A DNA stretch of 64,000 nucleotides from DATKFM01 sp963810485 (GCA_963810485.1 CAWENQ010000003.1:1-64000), one strand, 5' to 3'; counted from the first letter of the stretch, positions 25,905 through 37,866 are shown. The notes: generated by a model not told the origin, from the letters alone. Translations and numbers: made by a program.

Positions 25905-26984
25905 CTAGGCTGCGCCGCCGCCGCGCTGGAATAGCTTGCCGGTCGCAGTCGCGAGGAACGGCGCCAGCGGGATCGTCTCCTGCTTCAGGAATCCCTTCGG
26001 CGGCAGCGCGCCGCTCCGCACCATCTCGATGACGGAAACCGCCGAGGCCGATGTCGTCCAGGCGATGGCGGTGCGCCGCGCGCCGGCCGCCATGATCGGC
26101 TCAAAGGCGCGCACGAACTCCCGGCGCTTCAGCACGCCATCCACATGTCCCTCGGCGGACACATGGATGTAGACGATGTCGTCATCCACGGGCGGCTTGG
26201 CATAGGTCAGGATCTCGCCCGCTAGTTGCCGCCGCTCGCGCATGAGCAGCTCGTGGAAGAAGAAGTTCATCAGCTTCACATGGCCGGGATAGCGGATGGT
26301 CTTGTAGTCGATATTGTCGATCTTGCCGTGATAGGTCTCGCACATGGTGCCGAGGCCGCCCGAGGTGGTGAAGGCCTCGAGCTTGACGCCGCCGATGTAG
26401 ATCGTCTCCACCCATTCCATCGGCGAGACCAGCTTGCGCTGGCCCTCCTCGATGACCTCGCAATCGTTAAGATACTCGTTCACCACGCCTTCGGGCGACC
26501 AATTGAACGCATAGCCCATGAGCCCGGCGGGATTGCGGGGCAGGGCGCCGACGCAAAGCCGCAGCTTGCGGCATTTGTCGAACTGCGCGGCGAGATCGGC
26601 GGCGACGATCCCGACGAAACCCGGCGCCAGGCCGCATTGCGGCGCCATGATGCCCTTGGCCGTTCCGCTCAGGGCGATGATCGACTTGGTGGTCGGCACG
26701 TCCTCGGTCAGGTCGAAATAGTGCATGCCGATTTCATGCGCCGCCTTCGCCACCTCCTTGTTCAGGTGATAGGGCAGGCAGGACAGTACCGCTTCGAAGC
26801 GCGCGAGCGCTTGGCGCAGTTGGGCCGGTGCGGCGAGATCGGGGGTTTCCACGGGGAAAGGCAGCTTCTCCTTCGACGCGCGGGAATCGAAACCCGTGAC
26901 CTCGAATCCGGCTTCGCCCAGGAACGTCGCCGCCAGCGCGCCAACCTTGCCCAGGCCCAGGACCGCAATTTTCTTGAATGACAT
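25905..26984 (-). CDS. Saccharopine dehydrogenase-like oxidoreductase
   Basis: 359 residues with an N-terminal Rossmann fold (KKIAVLGLGKVGALAATFLG, GxGxxG) and the saccharopine-dehydrogenase-like layout: LSCLPYHLNKEVAKAAHEIG, YFDLTEDV, QCGLAPGFVG, then a catalytic/dimer domain (ETYHGKIDNIDYKTIRYPGH). The family includes lysine and carboxynorspermidine dehydrogenases; the substrate cannot be fixed. It lies 67 bases downstream of coxF on the same strand and could belong to the same transcript. Confidence 0.85.
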   Translation of the reverse strand: MSFKKIAVLGLGKVGALAATFLGEAGFEVTGFDSRASKEKLPFPVETPDLAAPAQLRQALARFEAVLSCLPYHLNKEVAKAAHEIGMHYFDLTEDVPTTKSIIALSGTAKGIMAPQCGLAPGFVGIVAADLAAQFDKCRKLRLCVGALPRNPAGLMGYAFNWSPEGVVNEYLNDCEVIEEGQRKLVSPMEWVETIYIGGVKLEAFTTSGGLGTMCETYHGKIDNIDYKTIRYPGHVKLMNFFFHELLMRERRQLAGEILTYAKPPVDDDIVYIHVSAEGHVDGVLKRREFVRAFEPIMAAGARRTAIAWTTSASAVSVIEMVRSGALPPKGFLKQETIPLAPFLATATGKLFQRGGGAA

Positions 26985-27051
26985 CAGAGGCTCTTAACGC
27001 GAGTCCCGGTACGCGGCAAGGTGCGGCGGTGCCCAGCGCCGCGGTGCGGCC

Positions 27052-27876
27052 CTAAGCTTCGCCGCGCTCGTGATGTGCGCGCCGCACCGCGATGATCTCC
27101 GCCAGCACGGACAGCGCGATCTCCTCCGGCGTGATGGCGCCGAGGTCCAAGCCGGCGGGGGCCTTGAGCTTGGCGAGCTTGCCGGCATCGGCGCCGCTCG
27201 CGGCGAGTGTCTCTTTCAGCTTTGCCGCCTTCTTGCGGCTGCCGACGAAGGCCACGAAGTCGGCGTCGACCGCGAGCGCGGCGCGCAGGGCGGCTTCGTC
27301 GCCGCGGCCTTGCGTGGACACGACGATGAAGCGCGCTCCCGGTTCGTGAGCCCGCAGCGCGTAGTCTTCGATGCGCTGGTCCACTTCCGCGAAGGCGCCC
27401 TGCTCGGCCTTCGGCGCGCAGGCGGTGACGGCGAATCCGACCCGCCGCGCCAGGTCGGCGATGGCGACGGCAACAGGACTCGAACCGCAGATGACGAGTT
27501 GCGGCTGGGGCAGCACCGGCTCGACAAACACGTCCATGGTGCCTTGGCTCGGGCACATGTTCTTGGCGAAGCGCACGCCGCTGCGCATCTCGCCGGGCTG
27601 TACGCCCTGATCCTGCAGCGCATCGGGCGGTTGTATGGAAACCAGACGCGGCTGCCCGTCGGCAATCGCTTCGCGCGCTGCCTTCAGCACGGCCGCGCGG
27701 GCGCAGCCGCCGCCGATCCAGCCTTCGGACACCGTGCCGTCGGGCAGGATCACCGCCTTCGCGCCGGCCTTGGCGGCAGTCACCGCGACAGTGCGTACCA
27801 CGGTGGCCAGCGCAAAAGGCTCGCGCTTGGCCTTCATCTCCGACACCAGCTCGAGAACGTCCGTTGCCCGGTTCAT
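27052..27876 (-). CDS. coxF: CO dehydrogenase accessory protein CoxF (XdhC family)
   Basis: 274 residues. XdhC/CoxI-type N-terminal domain with ATVVRTVAVTAAKAGAKAVI and GWIGGGCARAAVL, then a C-terminal Rossmann domain (LVICGSSPVAVAIADLARRV) and VSTQGRGDEAALRAAL, FVGSRKKAAKL. Proteins of this family help insert or sulfurate the molybdenum cofactor of xanthine-dehydrogenase-type enzymes. Start ATG at 27876; 5 bases separate it from the coxE stop, so the genes are co-transcribed. The fit to CoxF rests on gene order. Confidence 0.85.
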   Translation of the reverse strand: MNRATDVLELVSEMKAKREPFALATVVRTVAVTAAKAGAKAVILPDGTVSEGWIGGGCARAAVLKAAREAIADGQPRLVSIQPPDALQDQGVQPGEMRSGVRFAKNMCPSQGTMDVFVEPVLPQPQLVICGSSPVAVAIADLARRVGFAVTACAPKAEQGAFAEVDQRIEDYALRAHEPGARFIVVSTQGRGDEAALRAALAVDADFVAFVGSRKKAAKLKETLAASGADAGKLAKLKAPAGLDLGAITPEEIALSVLAEIIAVRRAHHERGEA

Positions 27877-27881
27877 GGCCG

Positions 27882-29051
27882 TCAGATCCTCGCGAGATAA
27901 GGCTCGAGGGCGGCGAGGCTCTCGAGATTGTGGGCCGGCGCGAACAAATCGACATAGGGCAGGGCCGCCTGCATGCCCCGCGCTTCCGGCGCGTAGTCCT
28001 TCCAGCCGATCAGCGGATTGAGCCAGACGATGCGGCGGCAGCGGCGGCGCAGTCGCTGCATCTCGGCCGCCAGCTTCTCCGGCTCGCCGGTGTCGTAACC
28101 ATCGGAGACGATGATCACCGCCGTGCGGGAATTGATCACCCGCTGCGCGTGCCAGCGGTTGAAATCGGCCAGGCTCTCGCCGATGCGGGTGCCGCCTCCG
28201 ATGCCCTGGGCCATCAGCGACAGCCGGTCGACAGCGCGCGCCACGTCGCGGTCGCGCAAGGAGGCCGACACATGCACCAGCCGCGTATGGAACAGAAATG
28301 CCTCGCACTCCCGGAACGCATCGATCACACCATGGAGGAAGCGCACGAAGAAGGCGGTGTAGAGACTCATGGATCCCGAGGCATCCAGCAGCACAACCAG
28401 CCGCAGCGGCTTCTTCTTGCGCTGTCGCCACGCCAGATCGATGGGCGTGCCGCCATGGGACACGCTGCGATGAATGGTGCGCCGGAGATCCAGGCGCCGT
28501 CCGCGCCGCCGCGCCCGCTCGCGCCGCACCAGCCGCGCACGCATGGCGTGGGCAAGGCGCTCGGCGAGTTCGTGGGTGCCCGCGATTTCCTGGGGATCGG
28601 CGATGTCGCGCAGGTCTCTCTTCGAGAGTGCTTCGGCGCTCGAGGCGCGGGCCGGCCGTTCGTGCGTGTCGGCAGCGCTGTCGCCGGCTTCGTCCGGCCG
28701 CCGTTCCGCGGCCTGCGGCGACCCGGACATGCTCTCGGCCAGGGCCGAGATCGTCGGCATACGGGCTGCAGCCTGTGAACTCGTCGTCACGGGGGCGGCA
28801 GGGCGCATCCGCTTCATGCCCCGTCCGAGCCAAAAGGCGTCGAAAATCTCGTCGAACTTCTCCCAGTCGCCATGGGTCGCGCAGAAGAGCGCCTTCAACG
28901 CCTGTCGCAGCAATTCCGCCCGTGCCGCCATTGGCGAAGCCAACAGCTTCAGCGCATCCCGCGTCTCCGCCAGTCCGACCGCAAAGCCATTGTCCCGCAG
29001 GGTGCGCACGAAGCCCGCCAGGCGTTGTCGGATGGTATCGCCAATCTCCAT
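27882..29051 (-). CDS. coxE: CoxE-type von Willebrand factor A domain protein
   Basis: 389 residues. Helical N-terminal part (GFVRTLRDNGFAVGLAETRD, LFCATHGDWEKFDEIFDAFW) typical of CoxE, a variable low-complexity middle, then a VWA domain with the MIDAS motif VVLLDASGSMSLY, GGGTRIGESLADFNR and IIVSDGYDTGEP. CoxE acts with the AAA ATPase CoxD in maturing the active site of aerobic CO dehydrogenase. ATG at 29051. About 275 bases separate it from coxD, occupied by an inverted repeat. Confidence 0.92.
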   Translation of the reverse strand: MEIGDTIRQRLAGFVRTLRDNGFAVGLAETRDALKLLASPMAARAELLRQALKALFCATHGDWEKFDEIFDAFWLGRGMKRMRPAAPVTTSSQAAARMPTISALAESMSGSPQAAERRPDEAGDSAADTHERPARASSAEALSKRDLRDIADPQEIAGTHELAERLAHAMRARLVRRERARRRGRRLDLRRTIHRSVSHGGTPIDLAWRQRKKKPLRLVVLLDASGSMSLYTAFFVRFLHGVIDAFRECEAFLFHTRLVHVSASLRDRDVARAVDRLSLMAQGIGGGTRIGESLADFNRWHAQRVINSRTAVIIVSDGYDTGEPEKLAAEMQRLRRRCRRIVWLNPLIGWKDYAPEARGMQAALPYVDLFAPAHNLESLAALEPYLARI

Positions 29052-29095
29052 GAGCGGCGCCCCTATTCCAAAGCCCGTTGAATTTTAGATGCACA

Positions 29096-29291
29096 ATCTT
29101 CCTCCCTTGAGGGGGAAGATGGCTCATCGCGCGTCAGCGGGATGAGCCAGAAGGGGGGTATCTCAATGCTGGGCGGCATCAGTGAAAACTGAATAGCCAT
29201 CGATTGTGGTTGCCGAAACCGAGCCGACCCCCCACCCGGAACATCCCGCTTCGCGCGATGTTCCGACCGCCCCCTCAAGGGGGGCGATTTG
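29096..29291. repeat. Inverted-repeat (REP-like) element between coxD and coxE
   Basis: CCTCCCTTGAGGGGGAAG at about 29100 is mirrored by CCCCCTCAAGGGGGG at about 29272, each itself palindromic, and the interval has GCGCG and CGGGATGAGCC/CGGAACATCCCGC motifs. Looks like a mobile repetitive intergenic element; no open reading frame inside. Confidence 0.6.
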
Positions 29292-29325
29292 GTAGTGTGG
29301 TGAGTCAATTCGAATGACTCGCGCA

Positions 29326-30207
29326 TCAAGCCACCTTGCCCAGCAGGCGCTCGGTCACCTCCCGGGTCACGCGCGAACGATCCTCATGGGTCTTCAGCAG
29401 GCAGATCAGCGTCTCATGCACCATCTCCGGGTCCTGCCGCAGGTCATGCATGGCGAGTCCGGCCAGTGTCGCCGCCCAGTCCAGCGTCTCCGCCACGCCC
29501 GGCACCTTGCGCAGGTCTTCCTTGCGCACGGCCGCGACCACGCGGGCGACTTGCTGGGCGAGGTCGCTGTCGATGTCAGGCAAATGCGACTTGATGATCC
29601 GCGCCTCGCGCTCGACGTCGGGAAAGTCCACATAGTGATAGAGGCAGCGGCGGCGCAGCGCGTCCGAGAGTTCCCGCGTGCCGTTCGATGTCAACACCAC
29701 GCGCGGGATCGATTTCGCGGCGATTGTGCCGAGTTCGGGAATGCTAACTTGGAAATCCGACAGCAACTCCAGCAGGAACGCCTCAAACTCCTCATCGGCG
29801 CGGTCCACCTCGTCGACGAGCAGCACCGGCGGCTTCTCGCGACGGATCGCCGCCAGCAGCGGCCGCTCCAGCAGGTACTTCTCCGAGAAGATGTGATCCT
29901 CGATCCGGTCGGCGCTTTCGCCCGCGGTCTCATGGGCCTTGATGGCCAGCAATTGCCGCTGATAATTCCACTCGTAGAGCGCGGCGTTCTGGTCCAATCC
30001 TTCATAGCATTGCAGTCGGATCAACTCTGTCTGATGCACGGCCGCCAACGCCTTCGCCACCTCCGTCTTGCCGACGCCCGCTTCGCCCTCGAGGAGCAGC
30101 GGCCGCTTGAGGTGATCCATCATCCACAGCGCCGTCGCCAGATCGCGGTCGGCGACATAGCCGACGGCAGCGAGGCGATCGGCGATGCGGTCACGGTCGG
30201 GGATCAT
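29326..30207 (-). CDS. coxD: CoxD, MoxR-type AAA+ ATPase
   Basis: 293 residues. Walker A LLEGEAGVGKTEVAKALA, Walker B VLLVDEVDRADEEFEAFL, sensor 1 VVLTSNGTRELSDALRRRCL with the arginine finger, and the MoxR insertion AALYEWNYQRQLLAIK. CoxD is the ATPase that refolds apo-CO-dehydrogenase so that sulfur and copper can enter the active site. Lies between coxL and coxE in the usual order. Confidence 0.93.
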   Translation of the reverse strand: MIPDRDRIADRLAAVGYVADRDLATALWMMDHLKRPLLLEGEAGVGKTEVAKALAAVHQTELIRLQCYEGLDQNAALYEWNYQRQLLAIKAHETAGESADRIEDHIFSEKYLLERPLLAAIRREKPPVLLVDEVDRADEEFEAFLLELLSDFQVSIPELGTIAAKSIPRVVLTSNGTRELSDALRRRCLYHYVDFPDVEREARIIKSHLPDIDSDLAQQVARVVAAVRKEDLRKVPGVAETLDWAATLAGLAMHDLRQDPEMVHETLICLLKTHEDRSRVTREVTERLLGKVA

Positions 30208-30267
30208 GGGTGGGTCAGGCGGCCCTGCACTGCCGCTGTGATCGCATGGATGATGGGGCGCAATAAA

Positions 30268-30306
30268 TGAACCCTCTCCCCTTGGGGGAGAGGGGGCAGG
30301 GAATGA
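30268..30306. repeat. Short palindromic repeat
   Basis: GAACCCTCTCCCCTTGGGGG, then AGAGGGGGCAGGGAATGAGG: arms CCTCTCCCC / GGGGGAGAGG around TT. Similar in design to the palindromes of the left block but not the same sequence. Lies between coxL and coxD. Confidence 0.6.
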
Positions 30307-30356
30307 GGATCATCTCGCCGCAACAGCACATGATCCACCCGCGCTAGACGCAACCC

Positions 30357-32773
<2,417 letters not shown>

Positions 32774-32777
<4 letters not shown>

Positions 32778-33274
32778 TCTGCGGCCTCCTTCAGGGAGCC
32801 GCCCGACAGTTTCGCGGCGGCGTATTGAATGGCTTTGACGATGTTCTGATAGCCGGTGCAGCGGCAGAGATTGCCGGAGATGCCCTGGCGGATTTCGTCT
32901 TCGCTCGGCTGCGGGTTCTCCTTCAGCAGACGATGGGCGCGCACGATCATCCCGGGCGTGCAGAAGCCGCATTGCAGCCCGTGCATCTCGCGGAAACCTT
33001 CCTGCAGCGCGTGCAGCGTGCCATCGGCCGCCGCCATGCCTTCGATGGTCAGCACATCGCCGCCATCGGCTTGCACCGCGAACATGGTGCAGGACTTCAC
33101 CGACTTGCCGTTGAGATCGACGGTGCAGGCGCCGCAATGGCTGGTGTCGCAGCCGATATGCGGCCCCGTGAGATTGAGCTGTTCGCGAAGGAAATGGATC
33201 AAGAGGGTGCGCGGTTCGACCAGCGCTTCCACTTCCTTGCCGTTCACCTTCAGGGTGAGGTGGGATTTTGCCAT
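32774..33274 (-). CDS. coxS: Aerobic CO dehydrogenase small subunit (2Fe-2S)
   Basis: 166 residues with two [2Fe-2S] domains: a plant-ferredoxin-like N-terminus (GCDTSHCGACTVDLNGK) and the four-helix domain with GLQCGFCTPGMI and GNLCRCTGYQNIV. It passes electrons from the Mo site in CoxL to FAD in CoxM. Sixteen bases separate it from the coxM stop. Confidence 0.96.
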
Positions 33275-33290
33275 TGGTTGTCTCCCGTTC

Positions 33291-34154
33291 TTACTTTGCG
33301 CGCGCCTGGGCGCGCTGCAGGGCCCGCGCGGTCATCACGCCCGCCATCTTCTTGCGATAGGCCGCCGGCCCGCGATTGTCGGAAGCGGGGTTGGCGATGG
33401 CCTCGGCCGCCGCCGCTGCTTTCTTCAAAGTGGCCGCATCCAGCGCCGTGCCGATCACAGCCTTTGCGGCTTCCTCGGCCCAGAGCGGCGTCTCCGACAG
33501 ATTGGTCAGGCCGATGGAACAGGTCGCGACCTTGCCTTGCGCCATCGTCAGGATCACCGCCGCCGCCGCCGTCGCATAGTCGCCCACCTTCCGTTTGAGC
33601 TTCTCATAGGCGTAGCCGTGGCCGGCCGCCGGCACGGGGATGCGCACGGCGGTCACCATCTCGCCCTGGGATAGCGCGGTCATGTAGGCGCCCTCATAGA
33701 AGTCGCGGGCGGCGATGCGGCGCTGGCCGGTCTTGCTGGCGATCTGGTAGCTGGCGCCCAGGCAGAGCATCAGCGCCGGCATGTCGTTGCCGGGATCGCC
33801 GTTGGCCACATTGCCGCCGATGGTGCCGACATAACGCACCTGCGGGTCGGCGATCACCAGCGAGGTTTCCCTGATGATCGGCAGCTTGGCCGCCAGGGTG
33901 GCGTCGGCGATCAGTTCCTGCTGGGTGGTCATGGCACCAATGACGATGTCGTTGCCGTCGGTCTTGATGCCCTTGAGCTCGCCGAGGCCACCGAGATCCA
34001 CCAGATGCTCGGGCGTGGACAGGCGCAGCTTCATCATGGGGATCAGGCTGTGGCCGCCGGCCAGCGGCCGCGCCTCGGCGCCGAGATCGGCCAGCATGGC
34101 CACGGCCTCGGCGACGGATTTCGGGCGATGATAAGCAAAGGGGCCTGGGATCAC
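33291..34154 (-). CDS. coxM: Aerobic CO dehydrogenase medium (FAD) subunit
   Basis: 287 residues. FAD-binding motifs LAGGHSLIPMMKLRL and VGTIGGNVANGDPGNDMPAL, with the family N-terminus IPGPFAYHRPKSVAEA. GTG start at 34154, preceded by GGAGGAGGATGCC. First gene of the coxM-S-L run. A further in-frame extension upstream is unlikely. Confidence 0.94.
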   Translation of the reverse strand: MIPGPFAYHRPKSVAEAVAMLADLGAEARPLAGGHSLIPMMKLRLSTPEHLVDLGGLGELKGIKTDGNDIVIGAMTTQQELIADATLAAKLPIIRETSLVIADPQVRYVGTIGGNVANGDPGNDMPALMLCLGASYQIASKTGQRRIAARDFYEGAYMTALSQGEMVTAVRIPVPAAGHGYAYEKLKRKVGDYATAAAAVILTMAQGKVATCSIGLTNLSETPLWAEEAAKAVIGTALDAATLKKAAAAAEAIANPASDNRGPAAYRKKMAGVMTARALQRAQARAK

Positions 34155-34213
34155 GGCATCCTCCTCCGGTTCAGAGTTTTTGCCCGGGGAGTTTGGTTCT
34201 GCGTGCGGCGCAG

Positions 34214-34282
34214 CAACAATTGCGGCTGCACGATCCGGTGGCGGCATGCACGAATTGCGGCCCAGCCGCACGAAATGCGGCC
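34214..34282 (-). promoter_or_regulatory. Triple repeat upstream of coxM, candidate operator
   Basis: Three near-identical 14-mers in the gap between coxC and coxM: GCAACAATTGCGGC (34214), GCACGAATTGCGGC (34249) and GCACGAAATGCGGC (34269). LytTR regulators typically bind pairs of direct repeats about two helical turns apart; the last two copies are 20 bases apart. The LytTR-domain gene coxC is next door. Confidence 0.45.
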
Positions 34283-34355
34283 GGAGGCCACGCGATCAAT
34301 GCTATCGGTTCAGAATTCCGGCCGCAAAACGCGGGCGATGCTGCGCTGCAAAACC

Positions 34356-35552
34356 CTAGGCGGCGCTGGCGGCGTCCGTGGGCTCGCCGGCTTTCTCGCC
34401 CAACCGAGTTCGCAGCCAGGCCAGCCGGCCGCGGCTGACCGGCACGGTGTAGGGCTCCAGCGTCCCCAGATCGACCAGGCCGGTATCGCCCATCCGCTTG
34501 AGGCCGGTGATGCGGTCGATATTGACGATATGGCTGCGGTGGATGCGGACAAAGCGCTCGGTGTCCAGCCGGGATTCCACGACGCCAATCGCCAGCGGGC
34601 AGAACAGCTTGGCCTGGCCGTCATATAGATATGTGTAGTGAGCGTTGGCGTGGACGGCGACGATCTCGTCCACCGGCACATAGTGGGTGGCGCCCTCGCG
34701 CTCCACCGGGAGTTGCTTGGCAGCGCGGCGCGGCGGCGAGCCAAGGCCGCCGAGCGGCTGGTAGGTGCCCTGTCCGAGGTTCTGGGTTTCCGCCGGCACG
34801 ATCTCGTCGACGGGCTCGTCGTCCAAGTCGCTGCTTGCAACGGCACGGGAGCGATCGGGCACCAGCGTCAGCAGGAAGATGCCGGACACCATGAAGGCGA
34901 CGATGGCCACCACGATCGCCAGAAGGTCCGTCGACAGCGTCGGCGCTTCCGGCGCGACCGCGGCGGGAAACGGCATCAGCGTCAGCCCGGCCATCGCCGT
35001 GTAATGCATGCCGGCAATGGCACAACCCAGCGCCGTTGCCGAGAGGAATAGGGGCGGCCGCCCGCCGCGCCCGCCCGCCAGCCACAGCGCCAGCCCCGAT
35101 GTTGCGATGGCCACGGCGACGCTGGCGATCACGATCGTGACGTCATGTTCCATATGGGCGCTGGCGTGGAGCGCCGACATGCCGATGTAATGCATGATGG
35201 CAATGCCACCGCCCATGAACACTGCGGCGGCGGCAAGCCGCGCCGGACGCAACCTGGCGACGCTGGCGGCATAGACGCCGGCGCCCACCACCAGCACGCA
35301 AACCAGGAAGGACAGCAGCGTCGGAAAGACCAGATAGTCGACCGGGAAGGGCAGCCGCGCCGCCAGCATGCCGACGAAATGCATCGCCCAGATCGCCACC
35401 GCCAGCGAGATCGCCGCGCCCGCAAGCAGCAACCTGCGCCGCAGACCCACGGCACCGCCGACCTGCACCGCCAGGCTCAGGCCCACATAGGCGCCCTGGA
35501 TCGCCACGATCAGCGACAGGATGACGAGCCACGGCTCGTGCGACACACCCAC
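34356..35552 (-). CDS. coxC: CoxC-like sensor/regulator: MHYT membrane domain plus LytTR DNA-binding domain
   Basis: 398 residues from a GTG at 35552 that has GGAGG eight bases upstream (an earlier ATG at 35612 lacks such a site). Seven hydrophobic segments carry the MHYT signature: WAMHFVGML, IMHYIGMSALHA and GMHYTAMAGL, whose Met and His may bind copper and sense CO or O2. After a linker (about 250-310) follows a LytTR domain (ATHYVPVDEIVAVHANAHYT, FVRIHRSHIVNI). CoxC of Oligotropha-type cox clusters has this architecture. It lies upstream of coxM on the same strand. Confidence 0.85.
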   Translation of the reverse strand: MGVSHEPWLVILSLIVAIQGAYVGLSLAVQVGGAVGLRRRLLLAGAAISLAVAIWAMHFVGMLAARLPFPVDYLVFPTLLSFLVCVLVVGAGVYAASVARLRPARLAAAAVFMGGGIAIMHYIGMSALHASAHMEHDVTIVIASVAVAIATSGLALWLAGGRGGRPPLFLSATALGCAIAGMHYTAMAGLTLMPFPAAVAPEAPTLSTDLLAIVVAIVAFMVSGIFLLTLVPDRSRAVASSDLDDEPVDEIVPAETQNLGQGTYQPLGGLGSPPRRAAKQLPVEREGATHYVPVDEIVAVHANAHYTYLYDGQAKLFCPLAIGVVESRLDTERFVRIHRSHIVNIDRITGLKRMGDTGLVDLGTLEPYTVPVSRGRLAWLRTRLGEKAGEPTDAASAA

Positions 35553-35695
35553 CGGTTGATCCTCCCTGCCGGTACGGCTTTGGCCAGCCTTGTTGGCGCC
35601 ATTGTAGGTCAAGTCAGCGGCCGCAGCTAGATATCAGAAATGTCACTACGGCCGCCGAAACCTGAGACTATACAACCCGCTACCGGAAGTGGCCG

Positions 35696-37519
35696 CTACG
35701 CACTCACCAGCAGGCCGCCCACCTGCTTGTCGAACAGGCGCCGATACACCCCGGCCTCCCGCTGGATCAAGGACCGGTGGTCGCCTTCCTCGATGATCCG
35801 GCCCTTGTCGAAGATCAGGATTCGCCGCAGCGATCGCACGGTGGACAGCCGGTGCGCGATGACGATGGTGGTGCGCCCGTGCATCAGCCGCTCGGTCGCG
35901 TCCTGGATCAGCGCCTCCGACTCCGAGTCCAGGCTCGAGGTGGCCTCGTCCAGGATCAGGATCGGCGCGTCTGCCAGGAAGGCGCGGGCCAGCGCCACCC
36001 GCTGCCGCTCGCCGCCCGACAGCTTGATGCCCCGTTCGCCCACCAGCGTGCTGTAGCCCTTGGGCAGCACGCGGATGAAGTCATGGGCATTGGCCAGCTG
36101 CGCCGCCCGCTCGATTTCGGCCATCGTCGCTTGGGGCCGTCCATAAGCGATGTTCTCCGCCAGCGAGCGGTGGAACAGGATCGGCTCCTGCGGCACGATC
36201 GCGATCTGTGACCGCAGGCTGGCCTGACTGCAGCTTGCCACATCCTGTCCGTCGATCAGGACGCGTCCGCCATTCACGTCATGGAGCCGCTGGATCAGCT
36301 TCACGAAAGTGGTCTTGCCAGAACCGGAGATGCCCACGAGGCCGACCTTTTCGCCGGCCTCGATGGTGACCGACAGCCCGTCAAAGAGCGGCGCGTTGTG
36401 GCCACGATAGTGGAAGCGCACGTCGTTGAATTCGATCAGGCCGCGGGTGATCGCGATCGATTGCGCAGCGGGCTTGTCCTCCACGCCCAGCGGCTGGACA
36501 TGGATGTCCACCAGCTCTTCCATATCGTTCACCGACTTCTGCAGGTCGCGGATATGCCAACCGATGTCCCGCAGATAGCCCTGGATGATGAAGTAGGCCG
36601 TCAGCACATAGGCCACGTCGCCGGGCGTCGCTTGGCCGTGCCACCAGAGCCAGAGCGCCAGGCCGATCACCGCCGTGCGCAACGCCAGCAGCGCCAGAAG
36701 CTGCGCCGTGCCGTTGTTGGTGGCACGCATCCAGGTGCGGCTGCTGCGCTTCCGCCATTTCGCCACCACCCATCGCAGCCGCTGATCCTCGCGCGTCTCA
36801 GCGCCGAAGGCCTTGACTACGGGGTTGCAGCTCACCGCGTCGGCCAGCGCGCCGCCGGTGCGGGTGTCCCATTGGTTGGACAGCCGCGCCGCCGGTCCGA
36901 CATAGGCGATGGAGAGCACCGCGGCCAGAGTTACATAGGCGACGGTGCCAACCAGGATCACCAGCCCCATCATCGGCCAGCGATAGCCGAGCAGGACCGT
37001 CGAGCCGAGCAGCACGATGACAGACGGCAGAAGCGCGACCAGCAGCGTGTCGTTCAGCAGGTCCACGGCCCACATGCCGCGGGTCACCTTGCGCACGATG
37101 GAGCCGGCAAAGGTGTTGGCGTGCCATTCCGCGGCGAAGCGCTGCACTTTCCAGAACGCGTCCTGCGCCACGTCAACCATCTGGCAGAGCGTCATGCGCA
37201 CGATCGCGACGAACGACAGGTGCCGGGCGACCACCATCAGCAGCCCAAGCGCTACCATGGCGGCCAGCGCCCAAATCGCCTCGTTCAACGCGGCCTCGCG
37301 CGCGTTGCTGCCGATGGCATCCGCCATCACAGCCGGCGCCACGGCATCAATCAGCCGGCCGGCATAGATCGGCAGCAGCACGTCGGCCATGGTCATGGCC
37401 AGGATGCCGGCGCAGACCGCCGCCACCAGCAGGCGCTGACGGCGCCAGTATCGGAAGTTGAAGGCGAGCACATCCCGGAAGGGGGCGGCGCGCTCGCGCC
37501 AAGCGAGAAGAAAATTCAT
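35696..37519 (-). CDS. Type I ABC exporter (permease-ATPase fusion)
   Basis: 607 residues: six-helix transmembrane domain (LVAAVCAGILAMTMADVLLP, MVALGLLMVVARHLSFVAIV), then an ATPase domain with Walker A VGISGSGKTTFVKLI, LSGGERQRVALARAFL signature, Walker B ILILDEATSSLDSESE and the H-loop VIAHRLSTV. Half-transporter acting as a dimer. Substrate unknown: relatives export lipids, peptides or drugs. ATG at 37519. It is separated from the cox genes by about 140 bases and is not part of known cox clusters. Confidence 0.9.
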   Translation of the reverse strand: MNFLLAWRERAAPFRDVLAFNFRYWRRQRLLVAAVCAGILAMTMADVLLPIYAGRLIDAVAPAVMADAIGSNAREAALNEAIWALAAMVALGLLMVVARHLSFVAIVRMTLCQMVDVAQDAFWKVQRFAAEWHANTFAGSIVRKVTRGMWAVDLLNDTLLVALLPSVIVLLGSTVLLGYRWPMMGLVILVGTVAYVTLAAVLSIAYVGPAARLSNQWDTRTGGALADAVSCNPVVKAFGAETREDQRLRWVVAKWRKRSSRTWMRATNNGTAQLLALLALRTAVIGLALWLWWHGQATPGDVAYVLTAYFIIQGYLRDIGWHIRDLQKSVNDMEELVDIHVQPLGVEDKPAAQSIAITRGLIEFNDVRFHYRGHNAPLFDGLSVTIEAGEKVGLVGISGSGKTTFVKLIQRLHDVNGGRVLIDGQDVASCSQASLRSQIAIVPQEPILFHRSLAENIAYGRPQATMAEIERAAQLANAHDFIRVLPKGYSTLVGERGIKLSGGERQRVALARAFLADAPILILDEATSSLDSESEALIQDATERLMHGRTTIVIAHRLSTVRSLRRILIFDKGRIIEEGDHRSLIQREAGVYRRLFDKQVGGLLVSA

Positions 37520-37866
37520 GGTCCCAATCCGGCGCTGAATCCGCGCCGCTCCATTCGCAAACGGTTGAAAGATGAACAGCACGCAATGACGCGAAAGCGC
37601 CAAGAAAAGCGGCTATCGAAACCTCTAGAGGTTTAGGGAAGCAGGCGGCCGGGGGACCCCGTGGCCGACCTGCGCAGCACCGGACCTAACGTTCGGCGCC
37701 GCCGGGACTGATCGGCAAATACATACGGATCATGCACGCCTCCCGGCGATTTGTTGCGAAGGAAACGGGAACATAGCCAATGAGTTGCCGGAAATCAAGA
37801 TGGAAGCTGAGCTGAAATCCGGCCAGGCGAGTCACAACAGATAGTGATGACCAGCAATGCAGCTTC
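37520..37866. other. Gap without recognised features
   Basis: Between two minus-strand genes. No gene supported; a small AACCTCTAGAGGTT palindrome near 37620 is the only structure seen. Confidence 0.45.

Noticed and set aside
32778..33137. N-terminal extension of CoxL into coxS
   Set aside because: The open frame is a shadow of coxS; the ATGA overlap start at 32777 matches the family.
34214..34282. CRISPR-like array
   Set aside because: Only three short imperfect copies with unequal spacing and no cas genes.
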